Shown: piece after piece, positions 10,638 through 23,397 of the stretch
Layout of the letters: every line of letters starts with the position of its first letter
How positions within the stretch are numbered: position 1 is the first letter of the stretch
Assembly: GCA_030533445.1 (NCBI GenBank)
Contig: JARPUW010000025.1
Location: 496,001-560,000, forward strand
DNA: 64,000 bases
From: Cyprinodon diabolis
Lineage: Eukaryota; Chordata; Actinopteri; Cyprinodontiformes; Cyprinodontidae
Reading direction: 5' to 3'
Translations under genes and position numbers: made by a program
The notes under the pieces: generated by a model
The model's input: only the letters and a program-made list of their open reading frames with translations
Told to the model about the DNA's origin: nothing
Databases searched by the model: none

Positions 10638-12409
10638 AACTAACAATATAAAGTAGATTTGAGCAGATGTTTTTGGTTCCAAGCTTCGAAACAGAAGTTG
10701 AGGCCAAAACGCTCTTTTCACAGTGAGATAATGCCATTTTGGCCTCTGGAGTTGTAACAGACAAACCATTAATGATACAGCCATGATCTTTTCTGGCAAT
10801 CATCTAGAGCTGAAAACTAACAATATAAAGTAGATTTGAGCAGATGTTTTTGGTTACAAGCTTCAAAACAGAAGTTGAGGCCAAAACGCTCATTTCACAG
10901 TGAGATAATGCCATTTTGGCCTCTGGAGTTGTAACAGACAAACCATTAATGATACAGCCATGATCTTTTCTGGCAATCATCTAGAGCTGAAAACTAACAA
11001 TATAAAGTAGATTTGAGCAGATGTTTTTGGTTACAAGCTTCAAAACAGAAGTTGAGGCCAAAACGCTCTTTTCACAGTGAGATAATGCCATTTTGGCCTC
11101 TGGAGTTGTAACAGACAAACCATTAATGATACAGCCATGATCTTTTCTGGCAATCATCTAGAGCTGAAAACTAACAATATAAAGTAGATTTGAGCAGATG
11201 TTTTTGGTTACAAGCTTCAAAACAGAAGGTTGAGGCCAAAACGCTCTTTTCACAGTGAGATAATGCCATTTTGGCCTCTGGAGTTGTAACAGACAAACCA
11301 TTAATGATACAGCCATGATCTTTTCTGGCAATCATCTAGAGCTGAAAACTAACAATATAAAGTAGATTTGAGCAGATGTTTTTGGTTCCAAGCTTCAAAA
11401 CAGAAGTTGAGGCCAAAACGCTCTTTTCACAGTGAGATAATGCCATTTTGGCCTCTGGAGTTGTAACAGACAAACCATTAATGATACAGCCATGATCTTT
11501 TCTGGCAATCATCTAGAGCTGAAAACTAACAATATAAAGTAGATTTGAGCAGATGTTTTTGGTTACAAGCTTCAAAACAGAAGGTTGAGGCCAAAACGCT
11601 CTTTTCACAGTGAGATAATGCCATTTTGGCCTCTGGAGTTGTAACAGACAAACCATTAATGATACAGCCATGATCTTTTCTGGCAATCATCTAGAGCTGA
11701 AAACTAACAATATAAAGTAGATTTGAGCAGATTTTTTTGGTTCCAAGCTTCAAAACAGAAGTTGAGGCCAAAACGCTCTTTTCACAGTGAGATAATGCCA
11801 TTTTGGCCTCTGGAGTTGTAACAGACAAACCATTAATGATACAGCCATAATCTTTTCTGGCAATCATCTAGAGCTGAAAACTAACAATATAAAGTAGATA
11901 TGAGCAGATGTTTTTGCTTCCAAGCTTCAAATCAGAGGTTGAGGCCAAAACGCTCATTTCACAGTGAGATAATGCCATTTTGGCCTCTGGAGTTGTAAGA
12001 GACAAACCATTAATGATACAGCCATGATCTTTTCTGGCAATCATCTAGAGCTGAAAACTAACAATATAAAGTAGATTTGAGCAGATGTTTTTGGTTCCAA
12101 GCTTCAAAACAGAAGTTGAGGCCAAAACGCTCTTTTCACAGTGAGATAATGCCATTTTGGCCTCTGGAGTTGTAACAGACAAACCATTAATGATACAGCC
12201 ATGATCTTTTCTGGCAATCATCTAGAGCTGAAAACTAACAATATAAAGTAGATTTGAGCAGATGTTTTTGGTTCCAAGCTTCAAAACAGAAGTTGAGGCC
12301 AAAACGCTCTTTTCACAGTGAGATAATGCCATTTTGGCCTCTGGAGTTGTAACAGACAAACCATTAATGATACAGCCATGATCTTTTCTGGCAATCATCT
12401 AGAGCTGAA

Positions 12410-13826
12410 AACTAACAATATAAAGTAGATTTGAGCAGATGTTTTTGCTTCCAAGCTTCAAATCAGAAGTTGAGGCCAAAACGCTCTTTTCACAGTGAGA
12501 TAATGCCATTTTGGCCTCTGGAGTTGTAACAGACAAACCATTAATGATACAGCCATGATCTTTTCTGGCAATCATCTAGAGCTGAAAACTAACAATATAA
12601 AGTAGATTTGAGCAGATGTTTTTGGTTACAAGCTTCAAAACAGAAGGTTGAGGCCAAAACGCTCTTTTCACAGTGAGATAATGCCATTTTGGCCTCTGGA
12701 GTTGTAACAGACAAACCATTAATGATACAGCCATGATCTTTTCTGGTAATCATCTAGAGCTGAAAACTAACAATATAAAGTAGATTTGAGCAGATGTTTA
12801 TGGTTCCAAGCTTCAAAACAGAAGTTGAGGCCAAAACGCTCATTTCACAGTGAGATAATGCCATTTTGGCCTCTGGAGTTGTAACAGACAAACCATTAAT
12901 GATACAGCCATGATCTTTTCTGGCAATCATCTAGAGCTGAAAACCAACAATATAAAGTAGATTTGAGCAGATGTTTATGGTTCCAAGCTTCAAAACAGAA
13001 GTTGAGGCCAAAACGCTCATTTCACAGTGAGATAATGCCATTTTGGCCTCTGGAGTTGTAACAGACAAACCATTAATGATACAGCCATGATCTTTTCTGG
13101 CAATCATCTAGTGCTGAAAACTAACAATATAAAGTAGATTTGAGCAGATGTTTTTGGTTCCAAGCTTCAAAACAGAAGTTGAGGCCAAAACGCTCTTTTC
13201 ACAGTGAGATAATGCCATTTTGGCCTCTGGAGTTGTAACAGACAAACCATTAATGATACAGCCATGATCTTTTCTGGCAATCATCTAGTGCTGAAAACCA
13301 ACAATATAAAGTAGATTTGAGCAGATGTTTTTGGTTCCAAGCTTCAAAACAGAAGGTGAGGCCAAAACGCTCTTTTCACAGTGAGATAATGCCATTTTGG
13401 CCTCTGGAGTTGTAACAGACAAACCATTAATGATACAGCCATGATCTTTTCTGGCAATCATCTAGTGCTGAAAACTAACAATATAAAGTAGATTTGAGCA
13501 GATGTTTTTGGTTCCAAGCTTCAAAACAGAAGGTGAGGCCAAAACGCTCTTTTCACAGTGAGATAATGCCATCTTGGCCTCTGGAGTTGTAACAGACAAA
13601 CCATTAATGATACAGCCATGATCTTTTCTGGCAATCATCTAGAGCTGAAAACTAACAATATAAAGTAGATTTGAGCAGATGTTTTTGGTTCCAAGCTTCA
13701 AAACAGAAGTTGAGGCCAAAACGCTCTTTTCACAGTGAGATAATGCCATTTTGGCCTCTGGAGTTGTAACAGACAAACCATTAATGATACAGCCATGATC
13801 TTTTCTGGCAATCATCTAGAGCTGAA
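12410..13826 (+). repeat. 8-monomer higher-order unit, first copy (1417 bp)
   Basis: Order: S2, K(C160T), C, C(T4C)x, Bx, F(T4C)x, F(T101C), B. It is the tail of the 18-monomer unit, which here becomes a repeat in its own right: S2 recurs at 13827, 1417 bp later. The complete unit appears again at 15951-17367. Confidence 0.88.
12765..12941 (+). repeat. subtype C monomer (example)
   Basis: C carries T36A (gtttAtgg) together with T78A (ctcAttt). It nearly always occurs as a consecutive pair, the second copy usually carrying A171T, often with T4C (aacCaac) in 1-17 kb or G148T (ccatTatc) in 17-48 kb. The conserved C-C'x pair is one of the most useful landmarks of the higher-order units. Confidence 0.93.
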
Positions 13827-15950
13827 AACTAACAATATAAAGTAGATTTGAGCAGATGTTTTTGCTTCCAAGCTTCAAATCAGAAGTTGAGGCCAAAACG
13901 CTCTTTTCACAGTGAGATAATGCCATTTTGGCCTCTGGAGTTGTAACAGACAAACCATTAATGATACAGCCATGATCTTTTCTGGCAATCATCTAGAGCT
14001 GAAAACTAACAATATAAAGTAGATTTGAGCAGATGTTTTTGGTTACAAGCTTCAAAACAGAAGGTTGAGGCCAAAACGCTCTTTTCACAGTGAGATAATG
14101 CCATTTTGGCCTCTGGAGTTGTAACAGACAAACCATTAATGATACAGCCATGATCTTTTCTGGTAATCATCTAGAGCTGAAAACTAACAATATAAAGTAG
14201 ATTTGAGCAGATGTTTATGGTTCCAAGCTTCAAAACAGAAGTTGAGGCCAAAACGCTCATTTCACAGTGAGATAATGCCATTTTGGCCTCTGGAGTTGTA
14301 ACAGACAAACCATTAATGATACAGCCATGATCTTTTCTGGCAATCATCTAGAGCTGAAAACCAACAATATAAAGTAGATTTGAGCAGATGTTTATGGTTC
14401 CAAGCTTCAAAACAGAAGTTGAGGCCAAAACGCTCATTTCACAGTGAGATAATGCCATTTTGGCCTCTGGAGTTGTAACAGACAAACCATTAATGATACA
14501 GCCATGATCTTTTCTGGCAATCATCTAGTGCTGAAAACTAACAATATAAAGTAGATTTGAGCAGATGTTTTTGGTTCCAAGCTTCAAAACAGAAGTTGAG
14601 GCCAAAACGCTCTTTTCACAGTGAGATAATGCCATTTTGGCCTCTGGAGTTGTAACAGACAAACCATTAATGATACAGCCATGATCTTTTCTGGCAATCA
14701 TCTAGTGCTGAAAACTAACAATATAAAGTAGATTTGAGCAGATGTTTTGGTTCCAAGCTTCAAAACAGAAGGTGAGGCCAAAACGCTCTTTTCACAGTGA
14801 GATAATGCCATTTTGGCCTCTGGAGTTGTAACAGACAAACCATTAATGATACAGCCATGATCTTTTCTGGTAATCATCTAGAGCTGAAAACTAACAATAT
14901 AAAGTAGATTTGAGCAGATGTTTATGGTTCCAAGCTTCAAAACAGAAGTTGAGGCCAAAACGCTCATTTCACAGTGAGATAATGCCATTTTGGCCTCTGG
15001 AGTTGTAACAGACAAACCATTAATGATACAGCCATGATCTTTTCTGGCAATCATCTAGAGCTGAAAACCAACAATATAAAGTAGATTTGAGCAGATGTTT
15101 ATGGTTCCAAGCTTCAAAACAGAAGTTGAGGCCAAAACGCTCATTTCACAGTGAGATAATGCCATTTTGGCCTCTGGAGTTGTAACAGACAAACCATTAA
15201 TGATACAGCCATGATCTTTTCTGGCAATCATCTAGTGCTGAAAACTAACAATATAAAGTAGATTTGAGCAGATGTTTTTGGTTCCAAGCTTCAAAACAGA
15301 AGTTGAGGCCAAAACGCTCTTTTCACAGTTAGATAATGCCATTTTGGCCTCTGGAGTTGTAACAGACAAACCATTAATGATACAGCCATGATCTTTTCTG
15401 GCAATCATCTAGTGCTGAAAACTAACAATATAAAGTAGATTTGAGCAGATGTTTTTGGTTCCAAGCTTCAAAACAGAAGGTGAGGCCAAAACGCTCTTTT
15501 CACAGTGAGATAATGCCATTTTGGCCTCTGGAGTTGTAACAGACAAACCATTAATGATACAGCCATGATCTTTTCTGGCAATCATCTAGTGCTGAAAACT
15601 AACAATATAAAGTAGATTTGAGCAGATGTTTTTGGTTCCAAGCTTCAAAACAGAAGGTGAGGCCAAAACGCTCTTTTCACAGTGAGATAATGCCATCTTG
15701 GCCTCTGGAGTTGTAACAGACAAACCATTAATGATACAGCCATGATCTTTTCTGGCAATCATCTAGAGCTGAAAACTAACAATATAAAGTAGATTTGAGC
15801 AGATGTTTTTGGTTCCAAGCTTCAAAACAGAAGTTGAGGCCAAAACGCTCTTTTCACAGTGAGATAATGCCATTTTGGCCTCTGGAGTTGTAACAGACAA
15901 ACCATTAATGATACAGCCATGATCTTTTCTGGCAATCATCTAGAGCTGAA
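13827..15950 (+). repeat. 8-monomer units 2 and 3, fused with loss of monomers (2124 bp)
   Basis: Order: S2, K(C160T), C, C(T4C)x, Bx, F/K hybrid (14713-14888), C, C(T4C)x, Bx(G88T), Fx, F(T101C), B. Two full copies would hold 16 monomers; only 12 are present. The hybrid replaces the stretch from F through the next K(C160T). The monomer at 15243 has a private G88T. Confidence 0.87.
14713..14888 (+). repeat. 176-bp hybrid monomer F/K(C160T)
   Basis: It begins as F (T61G, gaaggtgagg) and ends as the K(C160T) class (ggTaatc followed by tctagagctg). It also has one T fewer in the T-run at 33-37 (gttttgg), so it is the only 176-bp copy. The crossover must lie between positions 61 and 160. The joining deletes four monomers relative to the intact 8-monomer unit. 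Confidence 0.85.
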
Positions 15951-17367
15951 AACTAACAATATAAAGTAGATTTGAGCAGATGTTTTTGCTTCCAAGCTTC
16001 AAATCAGAAGTTGAGGCCAAAACGCTCTTTTCACAGTGAGATAATGCCATTTTGGCCTCTGGAGTTGTAACAGACAAACCATTAATGATACAGCCATGAT
16101 CTTTTCTGGCAATCATCTAGAGCTGAAAACTAACAATATAAAGTAGATTTGAGCAGATGTTTTTGGTTACAAGCTTCAAAACAGAAGGTTGAGGCCAAAA
16201 CGCTCTTTTCACAGTGAGATAATGCCATTTTGGCCTCTGGAGTTGTAACAGACAAACCATTAATGATACAGCCATGATCTTTTCTGGTAATCATCTAGAG
16301 CTGAAAACTAACAATATAAAGTAGATTTGAGCAGATGTTTATGGTTCCAAGCTTCAAAACAGAAGTTGAGGCCAAAACGCTCATTTCACAGTGAGATAAT
16401 GCCATTTTGGCCTCTGGAGTTGTAACAGACAAACCATTAATGATACAGCCATGATCTTTTCTGGCAATCATCTAGAGCTGAAAACCAACAATATAAAGTA
16501 GATTTGAGCAGATGTTTATGGTTCCAAGCTTCAAAACAGAAGTTGAGGCCAAAACGCTCATTTCACAGTGAGATAATGCCATTTTGGCCTCTGGAGTTGT
16601 AACAGACAAACCATTAATGATACAGCCATGATCTTTTCTGGCAATCATCTAGTGCTGAAAACTAACAATATAAAGTAGATTTGAGCAGATGTTTTTGGTT
16701 CCAAGCTTCAAAACAGAAGTTGAGGCCAAAACGCTCTTTTCACAGTGAGATAATGCCATTTTGGCCTCTGGAGTTGTAACAGACAAACCATTAATGATAC
16801 AGCCATGATCTTTTCTGGCAATCATCTAGTGCTGAAAACTAACAATATAAAGTAGATTTGAGCAGATGTTTTTGGTTCCAAGCTTCAAAACAGAAGGTGA
16901 GGCCAAAACGCTCTTTTCACAGTGAGATAATGCCATTTTGGCCTCTGGAGTTGTAACAGACAAACCATTAATGATACAGCCATGATCTTTTCTGGCAATC
17001 ATCTAGTGCTGAAAACTAACAATATAAAGTAGATTTGAGCAGATGTTTTTGGTTCCAAGCTTCAAAACAGAAGGTGAGGCCAAAACGCTCTTTTCACAGT
17101 GAGATAATGCCATCTTGGCCTCTGGAGTTGTAACAGACAAACCATTAATGATACAGCCATGATCTTTTCTGGCAATCATCTAGAGCTGAAAACTAACAAT
17201 ATAAAGTAGATTTGAGCAGATGTTTTTGGTTCCAAGCTTCAAAACAGAAGTTGAGGCCAAAACGCTCTTTTCACAGTGAGATAATGCCATTTTGGCCTCT
17301 GGAGTTGTAACAGACAAACCATTAATGATACAGCCATGATCTTTTCTGGCAATCATCTAGTGCTGAA
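15951..17367 (+). repeat. 8-monomer unit, last copy (1417 bp)
   Basis: Order: S2, K(C160T), C, C(T4C)x, Bx, Fx, F(T101C), Bx. The final B carries A171T, unlike the equivalent at 13650 and 15774, and leads into Q at 17368. This is where the 8-monomer family switches to the Q/Kq family. Confidence 0.85.
16837..17013 (+). repeat. subtype F monomer (example)
   Basis: F carries T61G (gaagGtgagg) without a length change, which separates it from K, where a G is inserted at the same place. It often occurs in runs; the last member of a run usually carries T101C (catCttgg), for example 10284, 13473, 15597, 17014, 23044, 33504, 41304, 46978 and 52650. Confidence 0.9.
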
Positions 17368-17722
17368 AACTAACAATATAAAGTAGATTTGAGCAGATGT
17401 TTTTGGTTCCAAGCTTCAAAACAGAAGTTGAGGCCAAAACGTTCTTTTCACAGTGAGATAATGCCATTTTGGCCTTTGGAGTTGTAACAGACAAACCATT
17501 AATGATACAGCCATGATCTTTTCTGGCAATCATCTAGAGCTGAAAACGAACAATATAAAGTAGATTTGAGCAGATGTTTTTGGTTACAAGCTTCAAAACA
17601 GAAGGTTGAGGCCAAAACGCTCTTTTCACAGTGAGATAATGCCATTTTGGCCTCTGGAGTTGTAACAGACAAACCATTAATGATACAGCCATGATCTTTT
17701 CTGGCAATCATCTAGAGCTGAA
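17368..17722 (+). repeat. subtypes Q and gK, consecutive pair (example)
   Basis: 17368-17544 is Q: C75T makes AACGTT and C109T makes ggcctTtgg. 17545-17722 is gK: K plus T4G (aacGaac), which adds a CpG. Q followed by gK (or gB) recurs throughout 17-63 kb. The related J type (C109T without C75T) precedes gK at 533, 6739, 18433, 22689, 24462, 28186, 30491, 40949, 46623, 48396 and 60097. Confidence 0.9.
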
Positions 17723-20700
17723 AACTAACAATATAAAGTAGATTTGAGCAGATGTTTTTGGTTCCAAGCTTCAAAACAGAAGTTGAGGCCAAAACGCTCT
17801 TTTCACAGTGAGATAATGCCATTTTGGCCTCTGGAGTTGTAACAGACAAACCATTAATGATACAGCCATGATCTTTTCTGGCAATCATCTAGAGCTGAAA
17901 ACTAACAATATAAAGTAGATTTGAGCAGATGTTTTTGGTTACAAGCTTCAAAACAGAAGGTTGAGGCCAAAACGTTCTTTTCACAGTGAGATAATGCCAT
18001 TTTGGCCTTTGGAGTTGTAAACAGACAAACCATTAATGATACAGCCATGATCTTTTCTGGCAATCATCTAGAGCTGAAAACTAACAATATAAAGTAGATT
18101 TGAGCAGATGTTTATGGTTCCAAGCTTCAAAACAGAAGTTGAGGCCAAAACGCTCATTTCACAGTGAGATAATGCCATTTTGGCCTCTGGAGTTGTAACA
18201 GACAAACCATTAATGATACAGCCATGATCTTTTCTGGCAATCATCTAGAGCTGAAAACTAACAATATAAAGTAGATTTGAGCAGATGTTTATGGTTCCAA
18301 GCTTCAAAACAGAAGTTGAGGCCAAAACGCTCATTTCACAGTGAGATAATGCCATTTTGGCCTCTGGAGTTGTAACAGACAAACCATTAATGATACAGCC
18401 ATTATCTTTTCTGGCAATCATCTAGTGCTGAAAACTAACAATATAAAGTAGATTTGAGCAGATGTTTTTGGTTCCAAGCTTCAAAACAGAAGTTGAGGCC
18501 AAAACGCTCTTTTCACAGTGAGATAATGCCATTTTGGCCTTTGGAGTTGTAACAGACAAACCATTAATGATACAGCCATGATCTTTTCTGGCAATCATCT
18601 AGAGCTGAAAACGAACAATATAAAGTAGATTTGAGCAGATGTTTTTGGTTACAAGCTTCAAAACAGAAGGTTGAGGCCAAAACGCTCTTTTCACAGTGAG
18701 ATAATGCCATTTTGGCCTCTGGAGTTGTAACAGACAAACCATTAATGATACAGCCATGATCTTTTCTGGCAATCATCTAGAGCTGAAAACTAACAATATA
18801 AACTAGATTTGAGCAGATGTTTTTGGTTCCAAGCTTCAAAACAGAAGTTGAGGCCAAAACGCTCTTTTCACAGTGAGATAATGCCATTTTGGCCTCTGGA
18901 GTTGTAACAGACAAACAATTAATGATACAGCCATGATCTTTTCTGGCAATCATCTAGAGCTGAAAACTAACAATATAAAGTAGATTTGAGCAGAAGTTTT
19001 TAGTTCCAAGCTTCAAAACAGAAGTTGAGGCCAAAACGCTCTTTTCACAGTGAGATAATGCCATTTTGGCCTCTGGAGTTGTAACAGACAAACCATTAAT
19101 GATACAGCCATGATCTTTTCTGGCAATCATCTAGAGCTGAAAACGAACAATAAAAAGTAGATTTGAGCAGATGTTTTTGGTTACAAGCTTCAAAACAGAA
19201 GGTTGAGGCCAAAACGCTCTTTTCACAGTGAGATAATGCCATTTTGGCCTCTGGAGTTGTAACAGACAAACCATTAATGATACAGCCATGATCTTTTCTG
19301 GCAATCATCTAGAGCTGAAAACTAACAATATAAAGTAGATTTTAGCAGATGTTTTTGGTTACAAGCTTCAAAACAGAAGGTTGAGGCCAAAACGCTCTTT
19401 TCACAGTGAGATAATGCCATTTTGGCCTCTGGAGTTGTAACAGACAGACCATTAATGATACAGCCATGATCTTTTCTGGCAATCATCTAGAGCTGAAAAC
19501 TAACAATATAAAGTAGATTTGAGCAGATGTTTTTGGTTCCAAGCTTCGAAACAGAAGTTGAGGCCAAAACGCTCTTTTCACAGTGAGATAATGCCATTTT
19601 GGCCTCTGGAGTTGTAACAGACAAACCATTAATGATACAGCCATGATCTTTTCTGGCAATCATCTAGAGCTGAAAACTAACAATATAAAGTAGATTTGAG
19701 CAGATGTTTTTGGTTACAAGCTTCAAAACAGAAGTTGAGGCCAAAACGCTCTTTTCACAGTGAGATAATGCCATTTTGGCCTCTGGAGTTGTAACAGACA
19801 AACCATTAATGATACAGCCATGATCTTTTCTGGCAATCATCTAGAGCTGAAAACTAACAATATAAAGTAGATTTGAGCAGATGTTTTTGGTTACAAGCTT
19901 CAAAACAGAAGGTTGAGGCCAAAACGCTCTTTTCACAGTGAGATAATGCCATTTTGGCCTCTGGAGTTGTAACAGACAAACCATTAATGATACAGCCATG
20001 ATCTTTTCTGGCAATCATCTAGAGCTGAAAACTAACAATATAAAGTAGATTTGAGCAGATGTTTTTGGTTACAAGCTTCGAAACAGAAGTTGAGGCCAAA
20101 ACGCTCTTTTCACAGTGAGATAATGCCATTTTGGCCTCTGGAGTTGTAACAGACAAACCATTAATGATACAGCCATGATCTTTTCTGGCAATCATCTAGA
20201 GCTGAAAACTAACAATATAAAGTAGATTTGAGCAGATGTTTTTGGTTACAAGCTTCAAAACAGAAGTTGAGGCCAAAACGCTCTTTTCACAGTGAGATAA
20301 TGCCATTTTGGCCTCTGGAGTTGTAACAGACAAACCATTAATGATACAGCCATGATCTTTTCTGGCAATCATCTAGAGCTGAAAACTAACAATATAAAGT
20401 AGATTTGAGCAGATGTTTTTGGTTACAAGCTTCAAAACAGAAGGTTGAGGCCAAAACGCTCTTTTCACAGTGAGATAATGCCATTTTGGCCTCTGGAGTT
20501 GTAACAGACAAACCATTAATGATACAGCCATGATCTTTTCTGGCAATCATCTAGAGCTGAAAACTAACAATATAAAGTAGATTTGAGCAGATGTTTTTGG
20601 TTCCAAGCTTCAAAACAGAAGTTGAGGCCAAAACGCTCTTTTCACAGTGAGATAATGCCATTTTGGCCTCTGGAGTTGTAACAGACAAACCATTAATGAT

Positions 20701-21624
20701 ACAGCCATGATCTTTTCTGGCAATCATCTAGTGCTGAAAACTAACAATATAAAGTAGATTTGAGCAGATGTTTTTGGTTCCAAGCTTCAAAACAGAAGTT
20801 GAGGCCAAAACGTTCTTTTCACAGTGAGATAATGCCATTTTGGCCTTTGGAGTTGTAACAGACAAACCATTAATGATACAGCCATGATCTTTTCTGGCAA
20901 TCATCTAGAGCTGAAAACGAACAATATAAAGTAGATTTGAGCAGATGTTTTTGGTTCCAAGCTTCAAAACAGAAGTTGAGGCCAAAACGCTCTTTTCACA
21001 GTGAGATAATGCCATTTTGGCCTCTGGAGTTGTAACAGACAAACCATTAATGATACAGCCATGATCTTTTCTGGCAATCATCTAGAGCTGAAAACTAACA
21101 ATATAAAGTAGATTTGAGCAGATGTTTTTGGTTACAAGCTTCAAAACAGAAGTTGAGGCCAAAACGCTCTTTTCACAGTGAGATAATGCCATTTTGGCCT
21201 CTGGAGTTGTAACAGACAAACCATTAATGATACAGCCATGATCTTTTCTGGCAATCATCTAGAGCTGAAAACTAACAATATAAAGTAGATTTGAGCAGAT
21301 GTTTTTGGTTACAAGCTTCAAAACAGAAGGTTGAGGCCAAAACGCTCTTTTCACAGTGAGATAATGCCATTTTGGCCTCTGGAGTTGTAACAGACAAACC
21401 ATTAATGATACAGCCATGATCTTTTCTGGCAATCATCTAGAGCTGAAAACTAACAATATAAAGTAGATTTGAGCAGATGTTTTTGGTTCCAAGCTTCAAA
21501 ACAGAAGTTGAGGCCAAAACGCTCTTTTCACAGTGAGATAATGCCATTTTGGCCTCTGGAGTTGTAACAGACAAACCATTAATGATACAGCCATGATCTT
21601 TTCTGGCAATCATCTAGTGCTGAA
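17368..21624 (+). repeat. 24-monomer Q-anchored unit (4257 bp)
   Basis: Order: Q, gK, B, Kq, C, C(G148T)x, J, gK, B(G16C,C130A), B(T31A,G38A), gK(T12A), K(G24T,A127G), R, E, K, R(C42A), E, K, Bx, Q, gB, E, K, Bx. The Kq at 17900-18078 is 179 bp because of an extra A in gttgtaa at about 18020. Where the 21-monomer unit has R-D-E-K, this one has R-E-K followed by a second R-E-K, an apparent local three-monomer duplication. Confidence 0.85.
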
Positions 21625-23397
21625 AACTAACAATATAAAGTAGATTTGAGCAGATGTTTTTGGTTCCAAGCTTCAAAACAGAAGTTGAGGCCAAAACGTT
21701 CTTTTCACAGTGAGATAATGCCATTTTGGCCTTTGGAGTTGTAACAGACAAACCATTAATGATACAGCCATGATCTTTTCTGGCAATCATCTAGAGCTGA
21801 AAACAAACAATATAAAGTAGATTTGAGCAGATGTTTTTGGTTACAAGCTTCAAAACAGAAGGTTGAGGCCAAAACGCTCTTTTCACAGTGAGATAATGCC
21901 ATTTTGGCCTCTGGAGTTGTAACAGACAAACCATTAATGATACAGCCATGATCTTTTCTGGCAATCATCTAGAGCTGAAAACTAACAATATAAAGTAGAT
22001 TTGAGCAGATGTTTTTGGTTCCAAGCTTCAAAACAGAAGTTGAGGCCAAAACGCTCTTTTCACAGTGAGATAATGCCATTTTGGCCTCTGGAGTTGTAAC
22101 AGACAAACCATTAATGATACAGCCATGATCTTTTCTGGCAATCATCTAGAGCTGAAAACTAACAATATAAAGTAGATTTGAGCAGATGTTTTTGGTTACA
22201 AGCTTCAAAACAGAAGGTTGAGGCCAAAACGTTCTTTTCACAGTGAGATAATGCCATTTTGGCCTTTGGAGTTGTAACAGACAAACCATTAATGATACAG
22301 CCATGATCTTTTCTGGCAATCATCTAGAGCTGAAAACTAACAATATAAAGTAGATTTGAGCAGATGTTTATGGTTCCAAGCTTCAAAACAGAAGTTGAGG
22401 CCAAAACGCTCATTTCACAGTGAGATAATGCCATTTTGGCCTCTGGAGTTGTAACAGACAAACCATTAATGATACAGCCATGATCTTTTCTGGCAATCAT
22501 CTAGAGCTGAAAACTAACAATATAAAGTAGATTTGAGCAGATGTTTATGGTTCCAAGCTTCAAAACAGAAGTTGAGGCCAAAACGCTCATTTCACAGTGA
22601 GATAATGCCATTTTGGCCTCTGGAGTTGTAACAGACAAACCATTAATGATACAGCCATTATCTTTTCTGGCAATCATCTAGTGCTGAAAACTAACAATAT
22701 AAAGTAGATTTGAGCAGATGTTTTTGGTTCCAAGCTTCAAAACAGAAGTTGAGGCCAAAACGCTCTTTTCACAGTGAGATAATGCCATTTTGGCCTTTGG
22801 AGTTGTAACAGACAAACCATTAATGATACAGCCATGATCTTTTCTGGCAATCATCTAGAGCTGAAAACGAACAATATAAAGTAGATTTGAGCAGATGTTT
22901 TTGGTTACAAGCTTCAAAACAGAAGGTTGAGGCCAAAACGCTCTTTTCACAGTGAGATAATGCCATTTTGGCCTCTGGAGTTGTAACAGACAAACCATTA
23001 ATGATACAGCCATGATCTTTTCTGGCAATCATCTAGTGCTGAAAACTAACAATATAAAGTAGATTTGAGCAGATGTTTTTGGTTCCAAGCTTCAAAACAG
23101 AAGGTGAGGCCAAAACGCTCTTTTCACAGTGAGATAATGCCATCTTGGCCTCTGGAGTTGTAACAGACAAACCATTAATGATACAGCCATGATCTTTTCT
23201 GGCAATCATCTAGAGCTGAAAACTAACAATATAAAGTAGATTTGAGCAGATGTTTTTGGTTCCAAGCTTCAAAACAGAAGTTGAGGCCAAAACGCTCTTT
23301 TCACAGTGAGATAATGCCATTTTGGCCTCTGGAGTTGTAACAGACAAACCATTAATGATACAGCCATGATCTTTTCTGGCAATCATCTAGTGCTGAA
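21625..23397 (+). repeat. 10-monomer Q-anchored unit (1773 bp)
   Basis: Order: Q, K(T4A), B, Kq, C, C(G148T)x, J, gKx, F(T101C), Bx. The second monomer has aacAaac where related units have aacGaac, the expected product of decay at a CpG. The same ten-monomer cassette (with T4G) is present inside the 32-monomer units: 40062-42012 parallels 21802-23752 at an offset of 18260 bp. Confidence 0.85.

Larger units (their letters stand above)
10638..13826 (+). repeat. 18-monomer unit, copy 2 (3189 bp)
   Basis: It has the same 18-monomer order as 7449-10637, at an offset of exactly 3189 bp. The one diagnostic difference I noticed is in the C monomer at 12765, which lacks the C67T change of the copy at 9576. 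That change must be a private mutation in the other copy or have been lost here. Confidence 0.87.
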
